Positions 1 to 6,593 of a stretch of 22,925 nt of DNA are shown piece by piece (position 1 is the first letter of the stretch; the number at the start of each line of letters is the position of its first letter). The position numbers and the translations under genes are program-made. Source of the DNA: UBA11524 sp045591175 (GTDB lineage Bacteria > Bacillota > Clostridia > Christensenellales > Aristaeellaceae); assembly GCA_045591175.1 (NCBI GenBank), contig JAZNSI010000021.1:1-22925 (forward strand), in the 5' to 3' direction. The notes below the pieces were generated by a model. It did not search any database. It had not been told where the DNA came from and saw nothing but the letters and a program-made list of their open reading frames with translations.

Positions 1-1035
1 GAAGGCTCCGTGCAGTTCAGCGGCACGAAGACGCTGACTGGCAAGGCGCTGGCGGCAGACGACTTCAGCTTCGAACTGATCAACGCTGAGGGCAAGACCA
101 TCGAGACGGTGAAGAACGACGCCAACGGCAAGTTCGTCTTCTCCGCGATCAAGTACGAGCTGGCTGACGCAGGCAAGACCTTCACTTACACGGTGAAGGA
201 AGTGAACGACGGCAAGTCCGGCATCACCTACGACGCTACGGTTTACACCGTGACGGTCGAGGTTGCGGACAACGGCGACGGCACGCTGAGTGCGACCGCC
301 TCCGACAACGCCACCAAGCTGAACTTCAAGAACACCTACGCAGCGGAAGGCTCCGTGCAGTTCGCGGGCACGAAGACGCTGACCGGCAAGGCGCTAGCGG
401 CAGACGACTTCAGCTTCGAACTGATCGACTCTGAGGGCAAGACCATCGAGACGGTGAAGAACGCCGCCAACGGCAAGTTCGCCTTCTCCGCGATCGAGTA
501 CGAGCTGGCTGACGCGGGCAAGACCTTCACTTACACTGTGAAGGAAGTGAACGACGGCAAGTCCGGCATCACCTATGACGCTACGGTTTACACCGTGACG
601 GTCGAGGTTGCGGACAACGGCGACGGCACGCTGACTGTGACCGCCTCCGACAACGCCGCCGAGCTTGACTTCGTGAACACCTACGCAGCGGAAGGCTCCG
701 TGCAGTTCAGCGGCACGAAGACGCTGACTGGCAAGGCACTCGCGGCTGACGACTTCAGCTTCGAACTGACCAACGCTGAGGGCAAGGTCATCGAGACGGT
801 GACGAACGCCGCCGACGGCAAGTTCGTCTTCTCCGCGATCGAGTACGAGTTGGCTGACGCGGGCAAGACCTTCACCTACACGGTGAAGGAAGTGAACGAC
901 GGCAAGGCGGGCATCACCTACGACGATACGGTTTACACCGTGACGGTCGAGGTTGCGGACAACGGCGACGGTAAGCTGACTGTGACCGTTTCCGACAACG
1001 CCACCAAGCTTGACTTCATCAATACTTACGCAGCA
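1..1035 (+). repeat. Three near-identical 345-bp tandem repeats encoding FctA-type modules
   Basis: Each unit begins with the codons for EGSVQF (bases 1, 346 and 691) and the period is exactly 345 bp (115 codons). The three copies differ at only scattered bases and amino acids, whereas the fourth (1036) and fifth (1378) modules are clearly diverged. Further copies probably lie upstream of the window. Confidence 0.93.
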
Positions 1036-2754
1036 GAAGGCGAGATCACCTTCGCAGGCACGAAGACCATTGATGGTCGTGAAATGACTGCGAATGATGT
1101 GTTCACCTTCGAGATCAAGGAAGGCGAGAAGGTCGTCGCGACCGTGCAGAACGACGCGACCGGCAAGATCGCCTACCCGACGATCAAGTACACGCTGGCG
1201 GATGTTGGTACTCACACCTACACGGTGAAGGAGACCAGCAAGAGCGGCAACGGCATCACGATCGATACCACTGAGTACACCGTGACGGTCGAGGTTGCGG
1301 ACAACGGCGACGGCACCGTGAAGGTGACCGCTTCCAACAACGCTACCAAGCTGGACTTCGTCAACAAGTACACGGCTGTTGCGCAGCTGCGCCTCAATGC
1401 GGTCAAGACCGTCGATGGCGCAGAACCCACTGAGGATCAGGTCTTCGACTTCGTTCTGAAGGGCGAGGATCTGGAGCTCAAGGCCCAGAACGTCAAGGGC
1501 AGCATCGAGTTCGGTACCATCTACTTCGATCTGGAGGATGCGGGCAAGACCTTCACCTACACCATCGAGGAGACCACCGAATCCTCCCTGCTGATGATTG
1601 CGGACAAGAGCGTCTACAAGGCCACCGTGACCGTTACTGACAACGGCGACGGCAACCTGAAGCTCGAAACCGTCATCACTCGCGACGGCGAACCGGTCAA
1701 CGGTGTTATCTTCGATAACAAGCAGATCGGTACGCTGACCATCTCCAAGAAGGTCGAGGGCAAGAAGACCGACGAGGCCTTCAACATGATCGTTACCCTG
1801 TACGACGCGGAGGGCAATGAGCTCACCGGCGAGTACGATTACACCGGCAATGTGACTGGCAAGATCACCAGCGGCGGCACCATCGCCCTGGCGGACGGCC
1901 AGAGCGTCACCATCCAGGGCCTGCCCGAGGGTGCGAAGTACATTGTTGAGGAAGATGTCAGCGGCGTCTACACCACCACGGTGAATGGCGCGGCCGGCAC
2001 CAAGGCCGAGGGCGCCGTCAATGGCGACACGGCCCGTGTGGACTTCGTCAACACGATGGAGACCACCACCTTCTCCGTCACAAAGGTCTGGGAAGGCACT
2101 GACCTGGGTGCCATCAGCCTGATCCTGTACGCCAACGGCGAGGAGATCGTGCCTCAGCCCGAGGTTGTCCGTGCAGGCAGCCTGTACACCTACTACGACC
2201 TGCCCAAGTACGATGAGGATGGCAACGAGATCGTCTACACCGCTAAGGAACGTGGCATCGAGGGCTACATCCGCATCTACAAGAACGTCGCGCCTTACGA
2301 GGACGTGACCAAGGCCCTGCATGACGGCGCTACGGTCATCAACCGTGCGGAGCCCAAGCTCTCCTTCAAGGTGCAGAAGCTTTGGACCGGCATGGCCGAG
2401 GGCGAAGAACTGCCGGCGATCACCCTGACGCTGCTGTGCAACGGCGAGGTGATGGAAGTGCCCACGCCCAAGCCTGACAGCGATGGCTGGTACAAGTACT
2501 ACGACCTGCCCGAGACCGTGAATGGTCAGCCCGCAGTCTACACGGTGGTTGAGGAGCCCATGGATGGCTTCGCGGCGACCTACCAGCTGCGTTCGGGTGA
2601 GGAAGCGGACTACGCTGAGAACGGCGGCACCATTACCAACGCGAAGATCCCGCAGACCGGTGACACCACGTCTCTGGCCCTGTGGACGACGCTGATGGCT
2701 GGCGCTTCCCTCGCGCTGATGGCGATGCTCCTGCGTCGCAAGAAGGCGCACTGA
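1..2754 (+). CDS. LPXTG-anchored repeat surface protein (FctA/Cna-B domains), 5' partial
   Basis: The reading frame is open at base 1 and ends at a TGA, so only the last 917 residues are seen. In order: five Spy0128/FctA-type modules of about 115 aa (near bases 1, 346, 691, 1036, 1378), a DUF7601-like module (about 1726-2058), two Cna-B modules (from 2062 and 2353), the sorting signal IPQTG (2647-2661), a hydrophobic helix and the tail RRKKAH. The modules carry the elements expected for Lys-Asn isopeptide bonds: a lysine in GTKTL or VTKVW, a glutamate in YTVKE, and an asparagine in FxNTY. Sortase would attach the protein to peptidoglycan, with the modules forming a rigid stalk. The N-terminal head, which would show ligand or pilin role, lies outside the window. 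A GTG at base 10 is internal to a repeat and not a start. Family assignment is confident; adhesin versus pilin is not resolved. Confidence 0.92.
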   Translation, partial: EGSVQFSGTKTLTGKALAADDFSFELINAEGKTIETVKNDANGKFVFSAIKYELADAGKTFTYTVKEVNDGKSGITYDATVYTVTVEVADNGDGTLSATASDNATKLNFKNTYAAEGSVQFAGTKTLTGKALAADDFSFELIDSEGKTIETVKNAANGKFAFSAIEYELADAGKTFTYTVKEVNDGKSGITYDATVYTVTVEVADNGDGTLTVTASDNAAELDFVNTYAAEGSVQFSGTKTLTGKALAADDFSFELTNAEGKVIETVTNAADGKFVFSAIEYELADAGKTFTYTVKEVNDGKAGITYDDTVYTVTVEVADNGDGKLTVTVSDNATKLDFINTYAAEGEITFAGTKTIDGREMTANDVFTFEIKEGEKVVATVQNDATGKIAYPTIKYTLADVGTHTYTVKETSKSGNGITIDTTEYTVTVEVADNGDGTVKVTASNNATKLDFVNKYTAVAQLRLNAVKTVDGAEPTEDQVFDFVLKGEDLELKAQNVKGSIEFGTIYFDLEDAGKTFTYTIEETTESSLLMIADKSVYKATVTVTDNGDGNLKLETVITRDGEPVNGVIFDNKQIGTLTISKKVEGKKTDEAFNMIVTLYDAEGNELTGEYDYTGNVTGKITSGGTIALADGQSVTIQGLPEGAKYIVEEDVSGVYTTTVNGAAGTKAEGAVNGDTARVDFVNTMETTTFSVTKVWEGTDLGAISLILYANGEEIVPQPEVVRAGSLYTYYDLPKYDEDGNEIVYTAKERGIEGYIRIYKNVAPYEDVTKALHDGATVINRAEPKLSFKVQKLWTGMAEGEELPAITLTLLCNGEVMEVPTPKPDSDGWYKYYDLPETVNGQPAVYTVVEEPMDGFAATYQLRSGEEADYAENGGTITNAKIPQTGDTTSLALWTTLMAGASLALMAMLLRRKKAH

Positions 2755-2767
2755 TCCCAATAAAGCG

Positions 2768-2803
2768 GGGCTGCTGCAGCTTACATGCTGCAGCAGCCCT
2801 TTG
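2768..2803 (+). terminator. Terminator of surface protein gene
   Basis: A perfect 13-bp stem (2768-2780 with 2787-2799, loop TTACAT) follows the stop codon by 13 nt and is followed by only TTTGCTC. The U tract is weak, so some read-through into the phosphatase gene is possible. Confidence 0.7.
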
Positions 2804-2825
2804 CTCATCAATGCAAGGAGTTGCT

Positions 2826-3278
2826 ATGAAACGAGTTTTGTTTGTGTGCCACGGCAATATCTGCCGCAGCCCCATGGCGGAGATGATCCTCAAGCACCTG
2901 GTGCGCGAGCGGGGGCTCAAGGGCTATGTGATCGACTCTGCGGCTGTCAGCCGGGAGGAGATCGGCAATAGCGTGTACCCGCCGGCAAAGCGGGAACTGG
3001 CTGCGCATGGCGTGCGTTGCGATGAGCATCGGGCACGGCAGATCATCGCGGCGGACTATGATGCGTGGGATTACCTCATTGGCATGGATCTGTCCAACAT
3101 CGCGCGGATGCTGCGGATCTTCGGCGGCGATCCTGACGGCAAGGTACACCGGCTGCTGGATTTCACCGGCCATCCGGCGGATGTGGCGGATCCCTGGTAT
3201 TCCGATCGGTTTGACATTGCGTATAGGGACATCCTGCGGGGCTGTGAGGCCCTTCTGGATCATTTGGAGCGTAACTGA
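2826..3278 (+). CDS. Low-molecular-weight protein tyrosine phosphatase
   Basis: This 150-aa protein has the usual length of the family. The P-loop is CHGNICRS (Cys8 nucleophile, Arg14), followed by PMAE, and the general acid lies in DPW (residues 122-124). These enzymes dephosphorylate cytoplasmic phosphoproteins; in Gram-positives they often partner a tyrosine kinase controlling polysaccharide export, or act as the arginine phosphatase YwlE. YwlE uses a threonine two residues before the P-loop arginine; here that residue is Ile12, which favours phosphotyrosine (inference). The ATG is chosen because AAGGAG lies 5 nt upstream and the family begins just before the P-loop. No kinase gene is visible. 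It follows the surface protein gene after a leaky-looking terminator and may be partly cotranscribed with it. Confidence 0.92.
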   Translation: MKRVLFVCHGNICRSPMAEMILKHLVRERGLKGYVIDSAAVSREEIGNSVYPPAKRELAAHGVRCDEHRARQIIAADYDAWDYLIGMDLSNIARMLRIFGGDPDGKVHRLLDFTGHPADVADPWYSDRFDIAYRDILRGCEALLDHLERN

Positions 3279-3283
3279 TCCCT

Positions 3284-3314
3284 GGGCTCGCGGTGAGTTC
3301 CGCGGGCCCTTTTT
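3284..3314 (+). terminator. Terminator of the phosphatase gene
   Basis: A 10-bp GC-rich stem with one G-U pair (3284-3293 with 3300-3309) and a 6-nt loop is followed by TTTTTG, 5 nt after the stop codon. Confidence 0.85.
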
Positions 3315-3319
3315 GCACG

Positions 3320-3349
3320 AAAAAAGCGGACAGCTGGTTGCTGTCCGCT
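3320..3349 (-). terminator. Terminator for the minus-strand DUF1292 gene
   Basis: A perfect 10-bp stem (AGCGGACAGC with GCTGTCCGCT, 5-nt loop) is followed on the minus strand by a run of U. It sits about 95 nt beyond the DUF1292 stop and back to back with the plus-strand terminator. The interval 3350-3442 between the stop and this hairpin holds nothing I recognise. Confidence 0.8.
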
Positions 3350-3442
3350 GATCGGGTTTCGTTGATTGAAGATGTGGAAGCTGGCAGGAATCAGCTGTGG
3401 TGCTGTTTATTGATCCGTGCTGCAGCTTGCCGGGCGGGAAGG

Positions 3443-3799
3443 TCAATCTTCGTCGTCCGCTTCCTCGTCGCTGTTGAGCTTCATGGAGGCAATCTCCATC
3501 AGCTTGGCTTCAAGGGCCTGATCCTCCACGGGGACGAACTCTTCCAGCTCCTCGCCGGATTCATCCGTCGTGGCCACGATCTTCATCACGTAGCAGGCGA
3601 TGCCTTCATCCTCAGCATCCGCATCGGCCGTGTCCTCGTCGTTGGAGTCGGTCAGGATGGCGTATTCCTCGCCGTTGTAGAAGAAATAATCAATGATAGA
3701 GAACAGGATGGTGTTGCCTTCCTCGTCGGTCATTTCGATCACGTCTTCCATGACGCCCTCATCCAGACCATCCTGCTCGAAGAATTCTTCGTTGTTCAT
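3443..3799 (-). CDS. DUF1292 family protein
   Basis: This 118-aa, strongly acidic protein has the DUF1292 core, with an IEMTDEEGN segment followed by FSIIDYFFYNGEEYAIL. The family is widespread in Bacillota and its function is unknown. The C-terminal tail is almost all Asp, Glu and Ser and is likely disordered. The ATG at 3799 is preceded by AGAGGTG at good spacing; longer in-frame extensions upstream lack a ribosome binding site and run through the promoter. It has its own promoter (3867-3895) and terminator (3320-3349), so it is monocistronic. In many Clostridia the gene lies near ruvX/yrrK; that context is absent here. Confidence 0.85.
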   Translation of the reverse strand: MNNEEFFEQDGLDEGVMEDVIEMTDEEGNTILFSIIDYFFYNGEEYAILTDSNDEDTADADAEDEGIACYVMKIVATTDESGEELEEFVPVEDQALEAKLMEIASMKLNSDEEADDED

Positions 3800-3866
3800 T
3801 GGAGACACCTCTTTCTTTGTGAAACTGCCGCTCGCGGGCGGCTTTTTCTTCCTTGATCGTGGCTTC

Positions 3867-3895
3867 ATTATACACGATACATATGTGAATTGCAA
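3867..3895 (-). promoter_or_regulatory. Sigma-A promoter of the DUF1292 gene
   Basis: Minus-strand TTGCAA (3895-3890), a 17-bp spacer and a perfect TATAAT (3872-3867) lie 68 nt upstream of the start codon. Confidence 0.8.
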
Positions 3896-3919
3896 TAGGT
3901 TTTGCGAAAGTTTTACCCC

Positions 3920-3948
3920 TTGACTTTGTCGTAAATGGGTGATATACT
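3920..3948 (+). promoter_or_regulatory. Strong sigma-A promoter with no downstream plus-strand ORF
   Basis: TTGACT (3920-3925), a 17-bp spacer and TATACT (3943-3948) with an extended TGn element (TGA at 3940-3942) face right, away from the DUF1292 promoter. No ribosome binding site plus ORF follows on this strand before the terminator at 4104-4132. Confidence 0.8.
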
Positions 3949-3954
3949 GGACAT

Positions 3955-4132
3955 GTTGGGGGCTTCCGCGAGACGCGGAAGCCCTTTTGCGTACCGTTAC
4001 ATTTGTGCGGGCAGCGTGACGCTGCACCCGGCTCGCGATTGAACTGCGCACCTCCGGCTGGAGTACATGCTCGTGTTAGTTGAATCATATATCGCAGTTG
4101 ACTGTCCGCGCTCGTAATCGCGCGGGCTTTTT
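3955..4132 (+). ncRNA. Candidate structured small RNA, about 180 nt
   Basis: The sequence shows a strong promoter, then a series of hairpins, then an intrinsic terminator, with no credible coding frame. Elements: an 11-bp stem (3960-3970 with 3974-3984) followed by TTTT, a GCAGCG/CGCTGC hairpin near 4011-4025, a small CTCC/GGAG hairpin near 4052-4063, a long-range 7-bp match AACTGCG/CGCAGTT (about 4042-4048 with 4093-4099), and the terminator. I do not recognise an Rfam family: no tRNA, SRP, T-box or SAM hallmarks were found, and 6S RNA could not be confirmed. The first hairpin might instead end a very short transcript of about 35 nt. The interval 3800-4145 contains no gene on either strand apart from this and the DUF1292 promoter and leader. 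Confidence 0.5.
4104..4132 (+). terminator. Plus-strand terminator closing the candidate RNA
   Basis: An 8-bp stem with one G-U pair (4104-4111 with 4120-4127, 8-nt loop) is followed by TTTTT. On the minus strand there is no U tract after the hairpin, so it is oriented for a plus-strand transcript although no plus-strand gene is present. Confidence 0.7.
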
Positions 4133-4145
4133 GTTGTCTTTATTG

Positions 4146-4766
4146 TTACATCTGCGCGGCCTTGCCGACCTCCACACCCGGCTTGATGGTCTGCGCAGGC
4201 TCGTGCCACGCGCCCAGGTGGCGGCCGTCCCAGGCCCAGTATTCAACACCGCCTGCCGTGCGGACGGCGCCGACCTTGCGCATTAGCTCGTCCACCGGGA
4301 GGCCGCTGTCCACCAGCGACGCATCTTTGAGCACGTTGCGGATATGACACAGGAACACGGTGCTGCCCTCCGCCTCGTTGGTGGGGATGATTTTGTCCAC
4401 CTCCAGCTCGAAGGAGAAGGGACAATCCGTCAGCACGGGCACGTCCAGCACCTGGCCGCGCTCCCACTTGAAGGGGACGTCCATCTTGTCCGCGTCGTGA
4501 CCGTCCGCCGTGCCGAAGTAGTCGCTGAGGGCCAGGTTGCTCTCGGTGACCAGGTTGGCGGAGAACACGCGGGTGGCCAGAATGCGGTCCTGGGTCTGCT
4601 TGGGCGCGCCGATGCAGCACATCACGCTCAGGTCATCCAGCCAGCAATAGCTGAACCAGCAGAACAGCCCGAAATTCGGCGTGCCGTCTTCCTTGAAGGT
4701 GCCGAAGGTGAAGAGCGTCTGGGGGCAAAGGTCGTTGGTGATCGGGACGGAAACCTTGTTACTCAT
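4146..4766 (-). CDS. Flavin reductase-like (FMN-binding split barrel) protein
   Basis: This 206-aa protein resembles the flavin reductase-like domain family: an N-terminal TFGTFKEDGTPNFG segment, a SVMCCIGAPKQTQDRI segment around residues 48-63, and a FSANLVTES segment that in relatives contacts FMN. Such proteins bind FMN and reduce flavins or small quinone-like substrates in the cytoplasm; the substrate cannot be read from sequence. The ATG is preceded by AGGAGGATTTGACC. Its first 8 nt overlap the 3' end of the MarR gene, implying translational coupling and regulation by that repressor. I see no minus-strand terminator immediately downstream. Confidence 0.8.
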   Translation of the reverse strand: MSNKVSVPITNDLCPQTLFTFGTFKEDGTPNFGLFCWFSYCWLDDLSVMCCIGAPKQTQDRILATRVFSANLVTESNLALSDYFGTADGHDADKMDVPFKWERGQVLDVPVLTDCPFSFELEVDKIIPTNEAEGSTVFLCHIRNVLKDASLVDSGLPVDELMRKVGAVRTAGGVEYWAWDGRHLGAWHEPAQTIKPGVEVGKAAQM

Positions 4767-5199
4767 GGTCAAATCCTCCTTGCAGGTTGTCGAGTACGCG
4801 TTGCAGATAGCTTTCAAACTGGCGGATCTCCGCCTCCGTGAAGCCAAGGTAGTACATCTCGTTCATCCGCTGGGAGATGCGGTCGTAGTCCTGCTGAAGG
4901 GCGCGAGCCTTGTCTGTCAGGCGGATGAGCAGCGCCCGGCGGTCGGAGGGCGAGGGCTCGCGCTGAATCAGCCCGGATTGCTCCATACGGTCGAGCATGG
5001 AGGTCAACGTGGTATTGGCGAGGCTGGTCTGCGCAGACAGCTGACTGATGGTCAGTCCGTCGCCCTGCCAGAGAACGTACAGGATGCGCCCCTGCGCGCC
5101 GTTGAATGCGTCGATATCTGCCTCAGCGAGCATGCGGTCAAACAGCCGCCCGCCTACCTGTTTGATGCGGGAGATCAGGAATCCGCCCTTTGTTTCCAC
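4759..5199 (-). CDS. MarR family transcriptional regulator
   Basis: This 146-aa protein has the MarR winged-helix plan: an N-terminal dimerisation helix, a helix-turn-helix around LTISQLSAQTSLANTTLTSM, and a wing containing SPSDRRALLIRLT with the conserved DRR. MarR proteins are dimeric repressors that often sense phenolics or oxidants and control the adjacent gene. I chose the GTG at 5199 because GGAGG lies 8 nt upstream; an upstream ATG at 5238 would overlap the promoter. The gene leads a two-gene operon with the flavin-reductase-like gene, suggesting autoregulation and control of a redox response (inference). Confidence 0.88.
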   Translation of the reverse strand: METKGGFLISRIKQVGGRLFDRMLAEADIDAFNGAQGRILYVLWQGDGLTISQLSAQTSLANTTLTSMLDRMEQSGLIQREPSPSDRRALLIRLTDKARALQQDYDRISQRMNEMYYLGFTEAEIRQFESYLQRVLDNLQGGFDHE

Positions 5200-5217
5200 G
5201 GTAGACACCTCCAATGT

Positions 5218-5257
5218 TTCTAAATAGAATATTACCATATAGGAATATATTTGTCAA
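5218..5257 (-). promoter_or_regulatory. Promoter of the MarR operon with possible operator
   Basis: Minus-strand TTGACA (5257-5252), a 17-bp spacer and TAATAT (5234-5229) form a strong promoter. The inverted repeat TTCTA-TT-TAGAA (5229-5218) covers the expected transcription start, a usual place for a MarR-type operator. The promoter is clear; the operator is inference. Confidence 0.75.
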
Positions 5258-5260
5258 TAG

Positions 5261-5290
5261 AAAAACCTCCGTAAAAACGGAGGCTTTTTG
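5261..5290 (-). terminator. Terminator of the GT2-GtrA/DUF896 operon
   Basis: A CCTCCGT/ACGGAGG stem (5266-5272 with 5277-5283, loop AAAA) has U tracts on both strands, so it could work bidirectionally. It closes the minus-strand operon ending at 5293 and directly abuts the -35 box of the MarR promoter. Confidence 0.88.
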
Positions 5291-5292
5291 TA

Positions 5293-5511
5293 TCAGTGCT
5301 TCACCGTCGGCGCCTTCTTCTTCAGGGGCTCGGTGGTGCCGTCGGGGCGCTGGATGACCACGCCGTCCAGCATGGCGCGCATGTTCTCGCGCCACTCGTT
5401 GATGTACTGCTGGCGCAGGGCAGCCTGCTCGGCGGCCTCGGCCTCGGTCAGGCCCTCGGCCTTCTTCTTGCGGGCCAGCTCGTTGATGCGGTCAATTTGC
5501 TTCTTGTCCAT
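5293..5511 (-). CDS. DUF896 domain protein
   Basis: This 72-aa protein matches the small DUF896 (YnzC-like) family: N-terminal helices in KQIDRINELARKKKAEGLTE, then AALRQQYINEWRENMRAML. Family members form a two-helix bundle and are of uncertain function. The start has AGGAA upstream, within the last codons of the preceding gene, and the two genes are 2 nt apart. It is the last gene of the five-gene operon and ends 3 nt before the terminator. DUF896 genes occur as stand-alone genes in many Bacillota, so its place in a surface-glycan operon may be incidental. Confidence 0.85.
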   Translation of the reverse strand: MDKKQIDRINELARKKKAEGLTEAEAAEQAALRQQYINEWRENMRAMLDGVVIQRPDGTTEPLKKKAPTVKH

Positions 5512-5513
5512 GC

Positions 5514-6590
5514 TTATTCCTCCGCGGCCTTGCGCAGCGCGAAGGCCATGTGACCAATGATGTACAGATTTGCGGCCATGATGCCGTAGACGAAGAACAG
5601 CCGGTGGTCGCCGGTGTCCACCGTGCGCTCAACGAGGAGCGCCAGCGCTGCGGCCACTGCCACGCAGGGGATCGCCGCGGCGGGCTTGCCGTGCTTCTTC
5701 CAGGTGAAGAACCAGGTGACGCACACGATCACCAGTGCTGCGGCCAGCAGACCGGATACCAGCGTCAGGCTGAAGTAGGGGTTTTCATCGCCGTCAGCGG
5801 CGAACTCCTGCACCACGCCGAAGCCGATGCACACCGCCGCCGTCAGCCAGGAGATGATGGCTTCCCGCTTGCCGCCGCGCTTGAAGCAGCGGATGCTCCA
5901 GACAATCAGCACCGACACGGCCATCACGATAGCCGCCACCTGGTTGATGCGCACGAAGTGGATGACTTTCATGTGGCCGTCGTTACGCAGGCTTTCCAGC
6001 ACCGTCTGGCTGCAGCCGTAGAGGACGAGGAAGAACCCCAAAGCGTCGCCGCTGACTGCCGTGTGCTTGCGGAAGTACACGATCATCGCGACGCCAATGA
6101 GGACTGCGATAAAGGCCTCGTAAGCAAAGACGGGATGCATGCCCTGGGTCAGGTCCGTCATGAAGTTGAAGGCGGGGGACTGCAGGTACTTGCCCCAGCC
6201 CATCTCGCACAGGGGCTCAGCCAGGCGCTCGATCACCAGCGCGGCGGGCATGCCGAAAGCAACGGCGTCCAGCATCGTGCCGGCGGGGAGCTTGCTCCAC
6301 TTCGCGGCGAGCAGGGCGGCGAGAATCACGCCGATCATCGCGCCGGTCATGGAGGCACCGCCCTCCCAAACCTTCAGCATCAGCGCGGGATCGCCGATGG
6401 TTTCCAGATAGTAAGCAAGGTTGGAAAGGCAGAAGGTGATCCGGCTTCCAAGGAAGGCAAGGGGGATCGCCAGCACGGCCAGGCGGATGAACGCCTCATA
6501 GCCTGCGCCCCTCTTCCTCAGCGTGAGGAAGGATACGGCCAGCAGCACGGCCAGAGACAGGGCTGCCAGTGCGCCATAAAGGGTGAACAT
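5514..6590 (-). CDS. Lgt-fold (prolipoprotein diacylglyceryl transferase-like) membrane protein, degenerate active site
   Basis: This 358-aa polytopic protein follows the Lgt plan over its first 240 residues: LYG near the N-terminus, WEGGASMTGAMIG in place of the W-GG-S-HGG motif, ERLAEPLCEMGWG in place of the GRxGNFxNxExxG signature, HPVFAYEA, and LESLRND. The signature arginine (E. coli R143) is kept, but the HGG histidine (H103) is threonine and N146 is glutamate. About four extra membrane helices follow (residues 235-358), making it longer than the usual 260-300 aa. It may therefore transfer something other than diacylglycerol, or be inactive. It starts 3 nt after the phosphodiester glycosidase gene with a good GGAGGAG site. 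Fold relationship is fairly secure; function is not. Confidence 0.75.
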   Translation of the reverse strand: MFTLYGALAALSLAVLLAVSFLTLRKRGAGYEAFIRLAVLAIPLAFLGSRITFCLSNLAYYLETIGDPALMLKVWEGGASMTGAMIGVILAALLAAKWSKLPAGTMLDAVAFGMPAALVIERLAEPLCEMGWGKYLQSPAFNFMTDLTQGMHPVFAYEAFIAVLIGVAMIVYFRKHTAVSGDALGFFLVLYGCSQTVLESLRNDGHMKVIHFVRINQVAAIVMAVSVLIVWSIRCFKRGGKREAIISWLTAAVCIGFGVVQEFAADGDENPYFSLTLVSGLLAAALVIVCVTWFFTWKKHGKPAAAIPCVAVAAALALLVERTVDTGDHRLFFVYGIMAANLYIIGHMAFALRKAAEE

Positions 6591-6593
6591 GCT

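Noticed and set aside
1..1722. CRISPR array or transposon repeats
   Set aside because: The 345-bp repeats are in frame and encode FctA modules; there are no short spacer-separated repeats and no terminal inverted repeats or transposase.
394..2811. Very long minus-strand open frame (about 805 codons) opposite the repeat surface protein
   Set aside because: It mirrors the repeats of the plus-strand gene, which has recognisable domains, a sorting signal and a terminator. GC-rich codon use leaves antisense frames open.
3827..3847. Plus-strand hairpin GCCGC/GCGGC followed by TTTTT in the DUF1292 leader
   Set aside because: The stem is only 5 bp and no plus-strand transcript is expected to end there; on the minus strand it is a small leader hairpin at most.
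3955..4132. Known structured RNA (6S, SRP, T-box, SAM riboswitch or tRNA) in the gap
   Set aside because: None of the signature sequences was seen, such as the T-box AGGGTGG element, SRP tetraloop motif or TTCGA T-loop. It is left as an unassigned candidate.
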